This document shows positions 1-6,125 of a DNA stretch of 7,105 bases, piece by piece. This stretch comes from an archaeon (GTDB lineage Archaea > Nanobdellota > Nanobdellia > Pacearchaeales > GW2011-AR1). The translations under genes were made by a program, and so were the position numbers. The notes below the pieces were generated by a model. The model did not search any database. It was not told where the DNA came from and saw nothing but the letters and a program-made list of their open reading frames with translations. The stretch spans positions 1 to 7,105 of the forward strand of contig JAUVHP010000054.1 in the NCBI GenBank assembly GCA_030593225.1, in the 5' to 3' direction. Positions within the stretch are counted from its first letter, which is position 1; every line of letters begins with the position of its first letter.

Positions 1-1526
1 AAATAGAATTATCAGAAATTATTTTTTCTTGTGAACCATGGGAACCCCCTTCTAGAAGTCAGGATTGTGAAAAATGTAATGAAGGGGATTTGCCTTGCAC
101 AGCATATAAATGTTGGAGTTTGGGAAAAAATTGTATGGTCTTAGAAGATATTTTTGGAACAGAAGAACCAATTTGTGTTAAAACAGATTCTGATCCTACT
201 GAACCTATAATTGAATTTAAGAGTGTTGAAGGAGGATTTACTGGTGCAGAAAATTCTAATAATTATGGGGTTTCAATTACTAATGAATCTAACAATAATG
301 TAGATTGGACTAAATGTATTGCAGGAAATACTCTTATTGATTTTTCTTTAATTACAGACAAAGATGAAGAAAATAAATATGCTAGATGTGTGTGGGGATA
401 TGAATTTGCAAATTATAATGAGTATAGAGATACTTGGACTAATAGACCAAATTCAGGAATGGCTTGGACAAAGACGCATAATTTTAGTATAAGACTTCCT
501 TCTTATGAAAGTAGATATGTAGAAGAAGATGGAAATTTAAATTTATATGTAAGATGTGAAAATCACGAAGGGAGGTCAAATGTAAATGAATATATTGTAA
601 AATTTTGTATAGAGCCGACCCCAGATACTCGCCCCCCAATTATAGAAAGATTTGAACCTGCAAATAATGGATATTTAAAATATGGCAGCACTACCTTAGA
701 TAATCTTAAAGTTTATACTAATGAACAAGTAGCATCTTGTAAATATAGTTATACAAATAATATTCTTTATGAAGATATGATTGAATTATCTTGTCCTAGT
801 TCTACAAATCCCCAAATAGAATATAAATGTAGTAATCTTTTGAATGAAATAACTGGGCTAACAGAACAAGAAAATAAACTTTATTTTAAATGCAATGATA
901 CTAGTGGAAATCTTATGACTTATTATAAAGAATATACAATTTCTCCTTCGATAAGTGAATTAAAAATTGTTTCAACTCAGCCCTCTGGGTATTATCAAGT
1001 TAGTAGTTTTGATGGAATTTCTGAAGTAACTATAAGTGTAATTACTTCTGGAGGGGCAGATGGAACTGGTGTTGCAAAATGTTATTGGAGTGATTCTTTT
1101 GCATATAATAAAGAACATGATTTTTTTGAAACAGATTCTACAATTCACACCCAAGAAAAATTATATTTAGAAAGTGGAGATTATAGTATTCCAATTAGAT
1201 GTGAAGATTATGTTGGAAATGAAGCTCATGGAAATATAGAATTTGAATTAGATGTTGATAATATTGCTCCAGAAATTGCCACAATTTATAATTCAGGAAG
1301 TTCTTTGGTGATTACAACACACGAACCTTCAAGATGTTATTATGATACTGAAAGTATAAATTGCGATGTTGATACTGGCGACACTACTGCGTTAATGGAC
1401 CCTAAATTTGATGTAACAATTGAACATTATGTTGAATGGGACTCAGATAAAACATATCATATTCAATGTGTTGATATTCTTGAGAATGTTGGAACATGTG
1501 TTTCAATTATTCCGAGTGTATTTTGA
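1..1526 (+). CDS. Large exported Cys-rich / beta-sandwich repeat protein, C-terminal part (5' end outside window)
   Basis: The frame is open from base 3 with no stop and no convincing start, so this is the 3' part of a longer gene; the stop is TGA at 1524-1526. A TTG at 90 is in frame but lies inside a cysteine cluster and is not a credible start. The cluster (nt 30 to about 180) has seven Cys, in CEPWEPP, DCEKC, PC, KCWSLG, KNC and PIC contexts. It resembles a Cys module I associate with big surface proteins of DPANN archaea. The rest looks like about four tandem beta-sandwich (Ig-like) repeats. Each has an ARCVW / ASCKY / AKCYW / SRCYY strand followed by a strand ending in C-x-(D/N)-x-x-(G/E)(N/R), as in YVRCENHEGR, YFKCNDTSGN, PIRCEDYVGN and HIQCVDILEN. 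The regularly placed Cys pairs suggest disulfides outside the cell. The C-terminus shows no membrane anchor. Function unknown; adhesion or envelope structure is inference. Confidence 0.85.
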   Translation, partial: IELSEIIFSCEPWEPPSRSQDCEKCNEGDLPCTAYKCWSLGKNCMVLEDIFGTEEPICVKTDSDPTEPIIEFKSVEGGFTGAENSNNYGVSITNESNNNVDWTKCIAGNTLIDFSLITDKDEENKYARCVWGYEFANYNEYRDTWTNRPNSGMAWTKTHNFSIRLPSYESRYVEEDGNLNLYVRCENHEGRSNVNEYIVKFCIEPTPDTRPPIIERFEPANNGYLKYGSTTLDNLKVYTNEQVASCKYSYTNNILYEDMIELSCPSSTNPQIEYKCSNLLNEITGLTEQENKLYFKCNDTSGNLMTYYKEYTISPSISELKIVSTQPSGYYQVSSFDGISEVTISVITSGGADGTGVAKCYWSDSFAYNKEHDFFETDSTIHTQEKLYLESGDYSIPIRCEDYVGNEAHGNIEFELDVDNIAPEIATIYNSGSSLVITTHEPSRCYYDTESINCDVDTGDTTALMDPKFDVTIEHYVEWDSDKTYHIQCVDILENVGTCVSIIPSVF

Positions 1527-1543
1527 GATTTTATTTTATTCTA

Positions 1544-1568
1544 TTGGTTTCAGAAAACCGAATTTTTT
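1544..1568 (+). terminator. Possible hairpin plus T-run terminator after the exported-protein gene
   Basis: A stem of GGTTT/AAACC (1546-1550 with 1555-1559), extended by a T-G and a T-A pair, has a four-base loop and is followed one base later by TTTTTT (1563-1568). It lies 18 bases after the stop codon of the plus-strand gene and before the 3' end of the convergent toxin gene. A second T-rich stretch (about 1528-1540) comes directly after the stop codon. Archaeal termination depends mainly on U-tracts, so the T-runs may matter more than the stem. The stem is short and AT-rich, so this is tentative. Confidence 0.35.
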
Positions 1569-1576
1569 AAAGTCAT

Positions 1577-1843
1577 CTATTGATAAATTTTATCGTGATG
1601 TTTGAAATTTTCAAATGAGATTATATTATTTTTTTTATTAAACTTAAAGATTAAAACTTTCTCTCCAATTTGTACCCTCTTTAAATGCTGTAAGGGGTAT
1701 CTTAAATTTTTGTAGTGTTCAACATCTTTTGAACTAATTATTTCCTCAATTTTTTTAATTAATCTTTCTCTTGTTTGTTTATCTTTTTTATATAATTTTA
1801 AGATTATTTTTTGAAGAACTGATTTTATCTCATATTGATACAT
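1577..1843 (-). CDS. RelE/ParE-superfamily toxin (probable mRNA interferase)
   Basis: An 88-residue protein of normal length for this small-toxin superfamily. The N-terminal half is a basic helical hairpin (about residues 8-36, rich in Lys, Arg and Glu). The C-terminal half carries the RelE-like sheet: Y49-P50-L51, then R56-V-x-I-G-E61, K62-VLIF-K67, and the terminal F80-K-H-H-D-K-I-Y87. The HHDxIY ending is typical of archaeal RelE-like toxins. Family members usually cleave mRNA at the ribosome, so Arg, Lys and His residues in these strands are the candidate catalytic groups; activity here is inferred. The ATG follows the antitoxin stop after one base (TAA-A-ATG on the minus strand), so the pair is co-transcribed and probably translationally coupled. 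The gene is convergent with the exported-protein gene on its left, with 50 bases between the stop codons. The frame is complete and undisturbed. Confidence 0.85.
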   Translation of the reverse strand: MYQYEIKSVLQKIILKLYKKDKQTRERLIKKIEEIISSKDVEHYKNLRYPLQHLKRVQIGEKVLIFKFNKKNNIISFENFKHHDKIYQ

Positions 1844-1844
1844 T

Positions 1845-2081
1845 TTATTCCCCAGTTAATTTTCTTAATTCATTAATGTCTTTGAAAGAGATTCCTTTTT
1901 CTTTCTCAATTTTTTTCATTTCTTTAATAAACGATGGTCTAAGTTGTGGCTCTAAAATTTGTTCATGTGCACCAATAATAAAAACGCATGCTTCTTCTTT
2001 GGTGCTAAATCCATGTTGCCCTTTTATTATATTTAATATTCGATTTTCTCTTTCTGGAATTTCAAAAGTCGCTTTTACCAT
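1845..2081 (-). CDS. Antitoxin of the RelE-type module (DUF2683-like, ribbon-helix-helix-type N-terminus)
   Basis: A 78-residue protein directly upstream of the RelE-like toxin. The N-terminus (residues 2-8, KATFEIP) reads as a short beta strand followed by two helices (about 10-20 and 27-40), the pattern of a ribbon-helix-helix DNA-binding domain. A linker, ILEPQLRPSFIKE (about 42-54), and a charged, probably toxin-wrapping C-terminus (KKIEKEKGISF and beyond) follow. This resembles the small archaeal DUF2683-type proteins found next to RelE toxins. The start is the ATG at 2081-2079; a TATA box about 30 bases upstream would give a leader of only a few bases. The expected role is to neutralise the toxin and repress its own promoter, for which a palindrome at 2086-2098 is a candidate operator. 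The family name comes from sequence resemblance, not from a search. Confidence 0.78.
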   Translation of the reverse strand: MVKATFEIPERENRILNIIKGQHGFSTKEEACVFIIGAHEQILEPQLRPSFIKEMKKIEKEKGISFKDINELRKLTGE

Positions 2082-2085
2082 TTTA

Positions 2086-2106
2086 TTGTAAATTACAACA
2101 ATTTAC
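2086..2106. promoter_or_regulatory. Operator-like palindromes between antitoxin start and TATA box
   Basis: TTGTAA-A-TTACAA (2086-2098) is a perfect inverted repeat with a one-base centre. A second inverted repeat overlaps it: GTAAATT (2088-2094) and AATTTAC (2100-2106), separated by five bases. Together they fill most of the space between the antitoxin ATG (2081) and its TATA box (2109-2116) and cover the predicted transcription start near 2086-2087. A repressor bound there would block initiation, as expected for an autoregulating antitoxin. AT-rich DNA produces short palindromes by chance, so position is the main support. Confidence 0.5.
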
Positions 2107-2108
2107 TA

Positions 2109-2122
2109 CTTTTAAACATTTC
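2109..2122 (-). promoter_or_regulatory. Archaeal promoter of the antitoxin-toxin pair
   Basis: On the minus strand the sequence reads AGAAATGTTTAAAAG, with TTTAAAAG (2116-2109) as the TATA box and the A-rich bases before it as a possible BRE. The box is centred about 31 bases before the ATG at 2081. With the usual archaeal spacing of about 26 bases, transcription would start near 2086-2087 and leave a leader of five or six bases. Confidence 0.55.
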
Positions 2123-2195
2123 TATAATCTGTTAAATTTCTAACTAATTTCTGATTTTCAATATCAAACTTTCAAAAGAAATTAAATAAATTATT

Positions 2196-2210
2196 AAAAA
2201 TATTTATAAA
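2196..2210 (+). promoter_or_regulatory. Archaeal BRE/TATA promoter of the membrane-protein operon
   Basis: AAAAATATTTATAAA contains a strong TATA box, TTTATAAA (2203-2210), preceded by an A-rich BRE. It is centred about 30 bases upstream of the ATG at 2237, which predicts a start near 2232-2233 and an almost leaderless mRNA. No other TATA-like box with good spacing was seen between the tightly packed genes down to 6799, so this probably drives the whole cluster. Confidence 0.65.
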
Positions 2211-2236
2211 CAAAAATACCTTAGAGAAAATATAAA

Positions 2237-3094
2237 ATGGGTGAAAAAATTTTTATGAAAAGGGGACACACCACCATTGGCGTACCCCGAAGCATTTTTT
2301 CCAAAAATGCTTACAAGGGGCAGGTTACATTATTTATTATTCTTGCAATAGTTGTGGTAGTATTTAGTGTTGTAATTTATATGTTTTATCCTCAGTTAAA
2401 AATAACTTTAGGAGGTGGTGCAAAAAACCCAACAGAATTTATTCAGTTATGTCTTGAAGATAAAATAAATGAAAATGTAGAATTATTGTCTTTGCAAGGA
2501 GGGAGTTTAAATCCAGAACATTATTTTTTGTATAACAACGAGAAGGTAGAATATTTATGTTATACAAATTCATATTACGAACCTTGTGTTATGCAACAAC
2601 CGTTTTTAAGACAACATATTGAAGATGAATTAAAAGAAAGTGTGAATGAATTATCAAGAGAGTGTTTTGAAGAAATGAAAAAAAGTTATGAAAGGCGAGG
2701 GTATAATGTTAAATTAAATTTAGGAGAAGAAACATTTAGATTATTTCCAGAAAGAGTTGTTGCTAATTTTAATCATACATTAACTTTAACAAAAGAGGAC
2801 TCAGAAAGATACAAAGAATTTAGTATAGTCATTAATAATAATCTTTATGAATTAGTTAGCATTGCAATTAGTATATTAAACTTTGAAACAAAATATGGAG
2901 ATAGCGAAACAACAACTTATATGAATTTTTATCATGATTTAAAAGTTGAAAAGAAAAAGCAAGGAGATGGAACAACAGTTTATATTTTAACTAACAGAGA
3001 CACTGGAGAGAAGTTTCAATTTGCGTCACGAAGTTATATTTGGCCTTCGGGCTATGGAATTTCAGGAATTACATCAGGAGCGATTAGAGAATGA
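2237..3094 (+). CDS. Membrane-anchored exported protein with KGQVTLFII-type N-terminus
   Basis: A 285-residue protein. It has a basic N-terminus, then K27-G-Q-V-T-L-F33 running into one transmembrane helix (about 30-51), then a long hydrophilic domain, probably extracytoplasmic. The KGQ-hydrophobic pattern resembles archaeal type III (pilin-like) signal peptides, but the usual Glu at +5 is missing (Phe here), so processing is uncertain. Landmarks in the outer domain are F-I-Q-L-C-L-E-D (about 69-76), the L-Q-G-G stretch (about 86-89) and a few Cys. I associate this layout with an uncharacterised DPANN family that often lies beside large Cys-rich exported proteins, as it does here. The start at 2237 fits the promoter; an in-frame ATG at 2255 is an alternative. 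About 18 residues between K-R-G (8-10) and Q29 look like an in-frame insertion. The stop overlaps the next gene by ATGA. Function unknown. Confidence 0.8.
   Translation: MGEKIFMKRGHTTIGVPRSIFSKNAYKGQVTLFIILAIVVVVFSVVIYMFYPQLKITLGGGAKNPTEFIQLCLEDKINENVELLSLQGGSLNPEHYFLYNNEKVEYLCYTNSYYEPCVMQQPFLRQHIEDELKESVNELSRECFEEMKKSYERRGYNVKLNLGEETFRLFPERVVANFNHTLTLTKEDSERYKEFSIVINNNLYELVSIAISILNFETKYGDSETTTYMNFYHDLKVEKKKQGDGTTVYILTNRDTGEKFQFASRSYIWPSGYGISGITSGAIRE
2262..2323 (+). repeat. GC-rich hairpin segment, apparent in-frame insertion in the membrane-protein gene
   Basis: This stretch has 32 G/C in 62 bases inside strongly AT-rich DNA and uses codons rare in its neighbours (GGC, CCC, CGA, AGC). It contains a perfect 10-bp inverted repeat, AAGCATTTTT (2290-2299) and AAAAATGCTT (2303-2312), with a three-base loop. 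The stem can extend through CCCC (2285-2288) pairing with GGGG (2317-2320). GGGG also flanks the segment on the left (2262-2265). Removing about 54 bases (18 codons) would restore a simple MKRGQVTLF start, the usual form of this N-terminus. It may be a small palindromic mobile element tolerated in frame, or a native hairpin near the start codon that affects translation. Confidence 0.55.
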
Positions 3095-3483
3095 AAAATA
3101 TAAGGGAAGAAATAAAAAATTTATGGAAACAGGCAAACGCTGATTTAAAAACAGCAGATAATAGTTTGAAAAGTGGAGATTATTATGCATCTGTTTTTTG
3201 GTGTCAGCAAGCAATTGAAAAATCTTTGAAAGGTTATATAATTTTAACAAAAAGAGAAACTCCCCTACATATACATTCACTAATAAAATTGGGAAGAATT
3301 GCAAAAATTCCAAAAAAATATGAAAAAATTTTGAAAGATATTTCTCCTGAATATTATCTTACAAGATATCCTGATGTAAGTGAAGATGTTCCTTATGAAC
3401 TTTATGATAAAGATGACGCTCAAAAAAAATTAAATGACTCAAAAGAAATTTTAAAATGGGTAAATATACCAATGAAAAAGTAA
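3091..3483 (+). CDS. HEPN-domain protein 1 (putative RNase toxin of a HEPN-MNT module)
   Basis: A 130-residue all-helical HEPN protein of the type with a terminal RYPD motif (PF05168-like). Visible landmarks are W12-x-x-A15-x-x-D18-L19, G29-D-Y-Y32, Q39-Q-A-I-E43-K44-x-L46-K47, H62-S-L64, Y88-Y-x-x-R92-Y93-P94-D95, and a C-terminal ILKWV. HEPN proteins paired with MNT enzymes act as RNase toxins in characterised bacterial cases. The usual RX4-6H catalytic motif could be R55 with H60 or H62, but alignment to the family is not secure. The start ATG overlaps the previous stop (ATGA), and GGAGCGAT 11-18 bases upstream resembles a Shine-Dalgarno site. The next gene, MNT1, begins inside its last codons (28-base overlap). 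It is the most divergent of the three HEPN copies in this window. Toxicity is inferred. Confidence 0.85.
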   Translation: MKNIREEIKNLWKQANADLKTADNSLKSGDYYASVFWCQQAIEKSLKGYIILTKRETPLHIHSLIKLGRIAKIPKKYEKILKDISPEYYLTRYPDVSEDVPYELYDKDDAQKKLNDSKEILKWVNIPMKK

Positions 3484-3782
3484 TGAAAGTGCTTAAAAAA
3501 TATTTGAAAAAAATTGGAAAGAAATTTGAAATAGAAAAATCAATTCTTTTTGGCAGTCGTGCAAAAGATAATTGGAAAATGGAAAGTGATGTAGATTTAA
3601 TTGTTGTATCTCCTGATTTTTCAGAATTAAATTTTAGAAAAAGAATTCCTGCGATTATTGGAGAATGGGATGAAGATATTGATTTAGAAGTTTTTTGTTA
3701 TACTCCAGAAGAATTTGAAAAAAAGAAAAATCAAATTAGTATTGTTAGTAAGGCAATTAAAGAAGGTATTGAGATAAAATGA
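3456..3782 (+). CDS. Minimal nucleotidyltransferase 1 (MNT, putative AMPylating antitoxin)
   Basis: A 108-residue nucleotidyltransferase of the pol-beta superfamily. It has the GSX10DXD signature intact: G33-S34, then D45-V-D47. A third acidic residue is at E78 in DLEVFCYTP, where the two paralogues have Asp; D76 is nearby. In bacterial HepT-MntA systems such enzymes add AMP units to a tyrosine of the HEPN toxin and silence it. I chose the ATG at 3456 over the ATG at 3483, which would overlap the HEPN stop as TAATG, because all three MNT genes here begin with MG(K/R) at the same place inside the HEPN (K/E)WV codons. Its last 29 codons are about 90% identical in DNA to those of MNT2, far closer than the rest of the gene. 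The stop overlaps the HEPN2 start by ATGA. Confidence 0.87.
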   Translation: MGKYTNEKVMKVLKKYLKKIGKKFEIEKSILFGSRAKDNWKMESDVDLIVVSPDFSELNFRKRIPAIIGEWDEDIDLEVFCYTPEEFEKKKNQISIVSKAIKEGIEIK

Positions 3783-4138
3783 AAGAATATGAAGAATGGT
3801 TAGAATATGCAGAGAAAGATTTAGAGGGTGCTAAACATAGTATTAGTGGGGGCTATCTGGAAATAGGTGCTTTTTTATTGCAACAATCTGCTGAAAAAGC
3901 TTTGAAAGCTGTTTTAATTAAAGAACAAAAAAAATTGGTTAAGACACACGATTTAGTTAAGCTTTCTGAATTAATTGGTACGCCAAAAGAAATTCAAAAT
4001 TTTTGTAATGAATTAAATCCTGCATATATGTTTAATAGATATCCTGATGCAGATGGAAAATTGAATTTAAAAAATGATATTAAAAATTTAATTAAATGGG
4101 TTGAGGAAATCTTAAAATGGGTAAAAAAGAAATTGTGA
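3779..4138 (+). CDS. HEPN-domain protein 2 (putative RNase toxin of a HEPN-MNT module)
   Basis: A 119-residue HEPN protein, closer to HEPN3 than to HEPN1. Landmarks are W7-L-x-x-A11-x-x-D14-L15, G25-Y26, F32-x-x-Q35-Q36-S-A-E39-K40-A-L42-K43, K55-T-H57-D58-L59, Y83-x-x-N-R87-Y88-P89-D90, and a C-terminal ILKWVKKKL. No Arg lies four to six residues before H57 (Lys residues occupy the stretch), so the canonical RX4-6H RNase motif is not seen around this His. Activity may rest on other residues such as R87, or be lost. The start ATG at 3779 overlaps the MNT1 stop (ATGA). MNT2 starts within the W114 codon, giving a 22-base overlap. Tight coupling on both sides implies one mRNA with the upstream membrane-protein gene. 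Function is inferred from the family and the partner gene. Confidence 0.85.
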   Translation: MKEYEEWLEYAEKDLEGAKHSISGGYLEIGAFLLQQSAEKALKAVLIKEQKKLVKTHDLVKLSELIGTPKEIQNFCNELNPAYMFNRYPDADGKLNLKNDIKNLIKWVEEILKWVKKKL

Positions 4139-4431
4139 AATTAATAAAAAAATTTATATTAAAAATAAAAGATATTAATTTGCAAAGAATTATTTTATTT
4201 GGAAGTCAGGCAACTGGAGAGGCAACAGAAGATAGTGATATTGATTTGATTGTTGTGGCTCCAGATTTTGAAAAAATGGATTTTTTTGAGAGGGTAAAAA
4301 AGATGAGGAGTTATTGGAATTTAGATTATGCTGTTGATTTTCTTTGTTACACTCCTAAAGAATTTGAAAAGAAAAAAAATAGAATTAGTATTGTTAGTGA
4401 GGCAATTAAAGAAGGTATTGAAATAAAATGA
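4117..4431 (+). CDS. Minimal nucleotidyltransferase 2 (MNT, putative AMPylating antitoxin)
   Basis: A 104-residue MNT enzyme with GSX10DXD intact (G29-S30, D41-I-D43) and a third acidic residue at D74 in the VDFLCYTP strand. It has GSQA where the other two copies have the more usual GSRA. The central part (DFFER, YWN-x-DY-x-VDFLCYTP) matches MNT3 best. The C-terminus, from CYTP to GIEIK, is almost identical to MNT1, which gives a mosaic pattern. The start at 4117 lies inside the HEPN2 Trp codon, and the stop overlaps the ATG of the secreted Cys-rich protein (ATGA). A weak AAGGT 10-14 bases before that ATG, within the MNT2 end, may serve as its ribosome-binding site. Expected role: modify and restrain its HEPN partner in the cytoplasm. 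Confidence 0.88.
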   Translation: MGKKEIVKLIKKFILKIKDINLQRIILFGSQATGEATEDSDIDLIVVAPDFEKMDFFERVKKMRSYWNLDYAVDFLCYTPKEFEKKKNRISIVSEAIKEGIEIK

Positions 4432-6125
4432 AAAATAAAATATTTATGTTTGGAATGATTTTCTTAATTGGGATTTTTTTGGCAGGGAGTGTTTTTGGAA
4501 CAATTTCTTATTGTTGTGAAAAAACAAATACAGGATCTTGGTGTATTGATTCTAGTGAAAATGAATGTGCTACTACAGGTTGTGGAAAAGATGGAGATGG
4601 AGAATGTTCAAAAGTGCAAACTGCTTGTTCTTCTACTTCATATTGTGCATTAGGAACATGTGTGAATAAAATAGATGGAGATTGTATTGAAAATACACCT
4701 AGATTAAGATGTGATTCTGATTTTGGTTTTTGGATTCAAGATAGTCCAGAAAATATTCCTCAATGTCAATTAGGTTGTTGTTTTATTGGAGACCAAGCAG
4801 CTTTTGTTACACAGACAAAATGTAAAAGTTTTGCTTCTTTATATTCAATTGACACACACTTTCAACAAAATATTCAAAATGAAATGACATGTATTGCAAG
4901 TGCTTTTCCAGATGTAAAAGGTGCTTGTGTATTTGAAAGAGAATTATATACAACTTGTAAAATGACAACTAGGTCAGAATGCCAGACCATTAGTGAAGCT
5001 GAATTTCACGAAGGATTTTTATGTACAGCAATTGCACTTGCAACTAATTGTGCCCCCACAGGAAAAACAACTTGTGTAGAAGGAAGGGACGAAGTTTTCT
5101 TTTTAGACAGCTGTGATAATGTTGCAAATGTTTATGATAGTGGAAAAATTCAAGAAGCTGAGGGGCAAGTTCTAATGGATCAAGGAGAAGAAAATTATTG
5201 GACATATATAACAGCCCCTGATTGTGGAGCAGGAATAGGAATTAATAAAGCTGAGTGTGGAAATTGTGATTATTTTGAAGGGCACACTTGCAAATCTTAT
5301 GATAAAAATAAAGACCGCCCTATAAATCTAAAATATGGAGATAATATTTGCAGGGACTTGGGTTGTAAATTTGATAATGGCAACGGAGAAGAAGAATATT
5401 TACATGGAGAGACCTGGTGTGCAAGTTCTGAGATTGTGAAAGGGGCAACTTTTTTAGAGATTATAGATGGGGTGATTTCAGGACAAAGTAGCTCATCAGA
5501 GAATACAGAAAATAATCTTCCTGGAAGTAGATTTTTTAGAATGGTATGTTATAATGGAGATGTTACTATTGAGCCGTGTGCTGACAGAAGAGCAGAGGTT
5601 TGCATTCAATCAGAAAGAGGATATGGAGAGGGTCAAACATTTAAATCAGCTATTTGCAGAGTCAATGCTTGGCAAGATTGTGTTGCTCAGACAGATGAAG
5701 ATGATTGCGAAGATTCTTCTATAAGAGATTGTCAATGGATAAACGAAGAGATGGGAGATGGAGAAATATTAGAAAGATGTGTTCCTTTAATTTCTCCTGG
5801 ATTTAAATTTTGGTCTGATGAAGAAGAATCAGAAGAAGACGAAGAAATATTAGCTATTTGTTCTTTGGCAAGTACAAGTTGCATTGCACATTATGAAAAA
5901 AGTTTGGGAGATGAATTGCAAGGTAAAGGATACAAACAAATAGATGGAGAAGAATGTTTTACTGGAGGTGAAAGTTCTATATCTTCATGGGGAGATTATA
6001 TACCTTCATGGGGAGAGGCACAAAATAAATATTGTGCTTCTTTAGGAGATTGTCAAGGTAAATTAAGTGGAGATAATGATAATAAAATAATAGATATAAT
6101 TAAAAATTATTTGGGGTTTGATTAA
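4428..6125 (+). CDS. Secreted cysteine-rich surface protein (about 43 Cys)
   Basis: A 565-residue protein. The N-terminus is a classic Sec signal peptide: K2-N-K4, a hydrophobic core (about 5-19), then AGSVFG, with likely cleavage near residue 24 just before TISYCC. The mature chain has about 43 Cys, mostly spaced singly, with CC pairs at YCC and LGCCFIGDQA. This implies many disulfides or metal sites outside the membrane. Recognisable blocks include GCCFIGDQAAFVTQTKC, the NCAPT...TCVEG region, DEVFFLDSC, an acidic run near 460-472 (DEEESEEDEE) and a C-terminal YCASLGDC. I associate these blocks with a DPANN Cys-rich exported family of unknown function. It ends 24 residues after SLGDC, where I would expect larger family members to continue, so it may be shortened. 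There is no C-terminal membrane anchor. The start overlaps the MNT2 stop; the stop TAA directly abuts the HEPN3 ATG. Confidence 0.82.
   Translation: MKNKIFMFGMIFLIGIFLAGSVFGTISYCCEKTNTGSWCIDSSENECATTGCGKDGDGECSKVQTACSSTSYCALGTCVNKIDGDCIENTPRLRCDSDFGFWIQDSPENIPQCQLGCCFIGDQAAFVTQTKCKSFASLYSIDTHFQQNIQNEMTCIASAFPDVKGACVFERELYTTCKMTTRSECQTISEAEFHEGFLCTAIALATNCAPTGKTTCVEGRDEVFFLDSCDNVANVYDSGKIQEAEGQVLMDQGEENYWTYITAPDCGAGIGINKAECGNCDYFEGHTCKSYDKNKDRPINLKYGDNICRDLGCKFDNGNGEEEYLHGETWCASSEIVKGATFLEIIDGVISGQSSSSENTENNLPGSRFFRMVCYNGDVTIEPCADRRAEVCIQSERGYGEGQTFKSAICRVNAWQDCVAQTDEDDCEDSSIRDCQWINEEMGDGEILERCVPLISPGFKFWSDEEESEEDEEILAICSLASTSCIAHYEKSLGDELQGKGYKQIDGEECFTGGESSISSWGDYIPSWGEAQNKYCASLGDCQGKLSGDNDNKIIDIIKNYLGFD
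5983..6016 (+). repeat. Two-copy 21-base-period direct repeat inside the Cys-rich gene
   Basis: CTTCATGGGGAGA occurs at 5983-5995 and again at 6004-6016. The 21-base period keeps the frame and gives a repeated SWG(D/E) heptad (SSWGDYI then PSWGEAQ). It looks like a small in-frame tandem duplication near the C-terminus. Confidence 0.6.

Noticed and set aside
90..92. TTG as the start of the left-hand gene
   Set aside because: The frame is open upstream to base 3 and the upstream codons encode the first half of the Cys cluster (CEPWEPP, DCEKC), so the gene begins outside the window.
972..1154. Minus-strand open frame inside the exported-protein gene
   Set aside because: It is a short shadow frame of a clearly coding plus-strand repeat region.
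1601..1615. 15-base palindrome TTTGAAA-T-TTTCAAA
   Set aside because: It lies inside the toxin coding sequence, where the codons for S-F-E-N-F-K explain it; no regulatory role is indicated.
1771..2091. Plus-strand open frame of about 106 codons
   Set aside because: It lies opposite the antitoxin-toxin pair, has no promoter or ribosome site, and its hydrophobic translation reflects antisense AT-rich codons.
3483..3485. Alternative MNT1 start overlapping the HEPN1 stop as TAATG
   Set aside because: It is possible, but the conserved MG(K/R) start inside the HEPN Trp codon in all three modules favours 3456.
4468..4653. Plus-strand open frame overlapping the start of the Cys-rich gene
   Set aside because: The overlapping frame has a clear signal peptide and Cys pattern over 565 codons; this one is a frame-shifted shadow.
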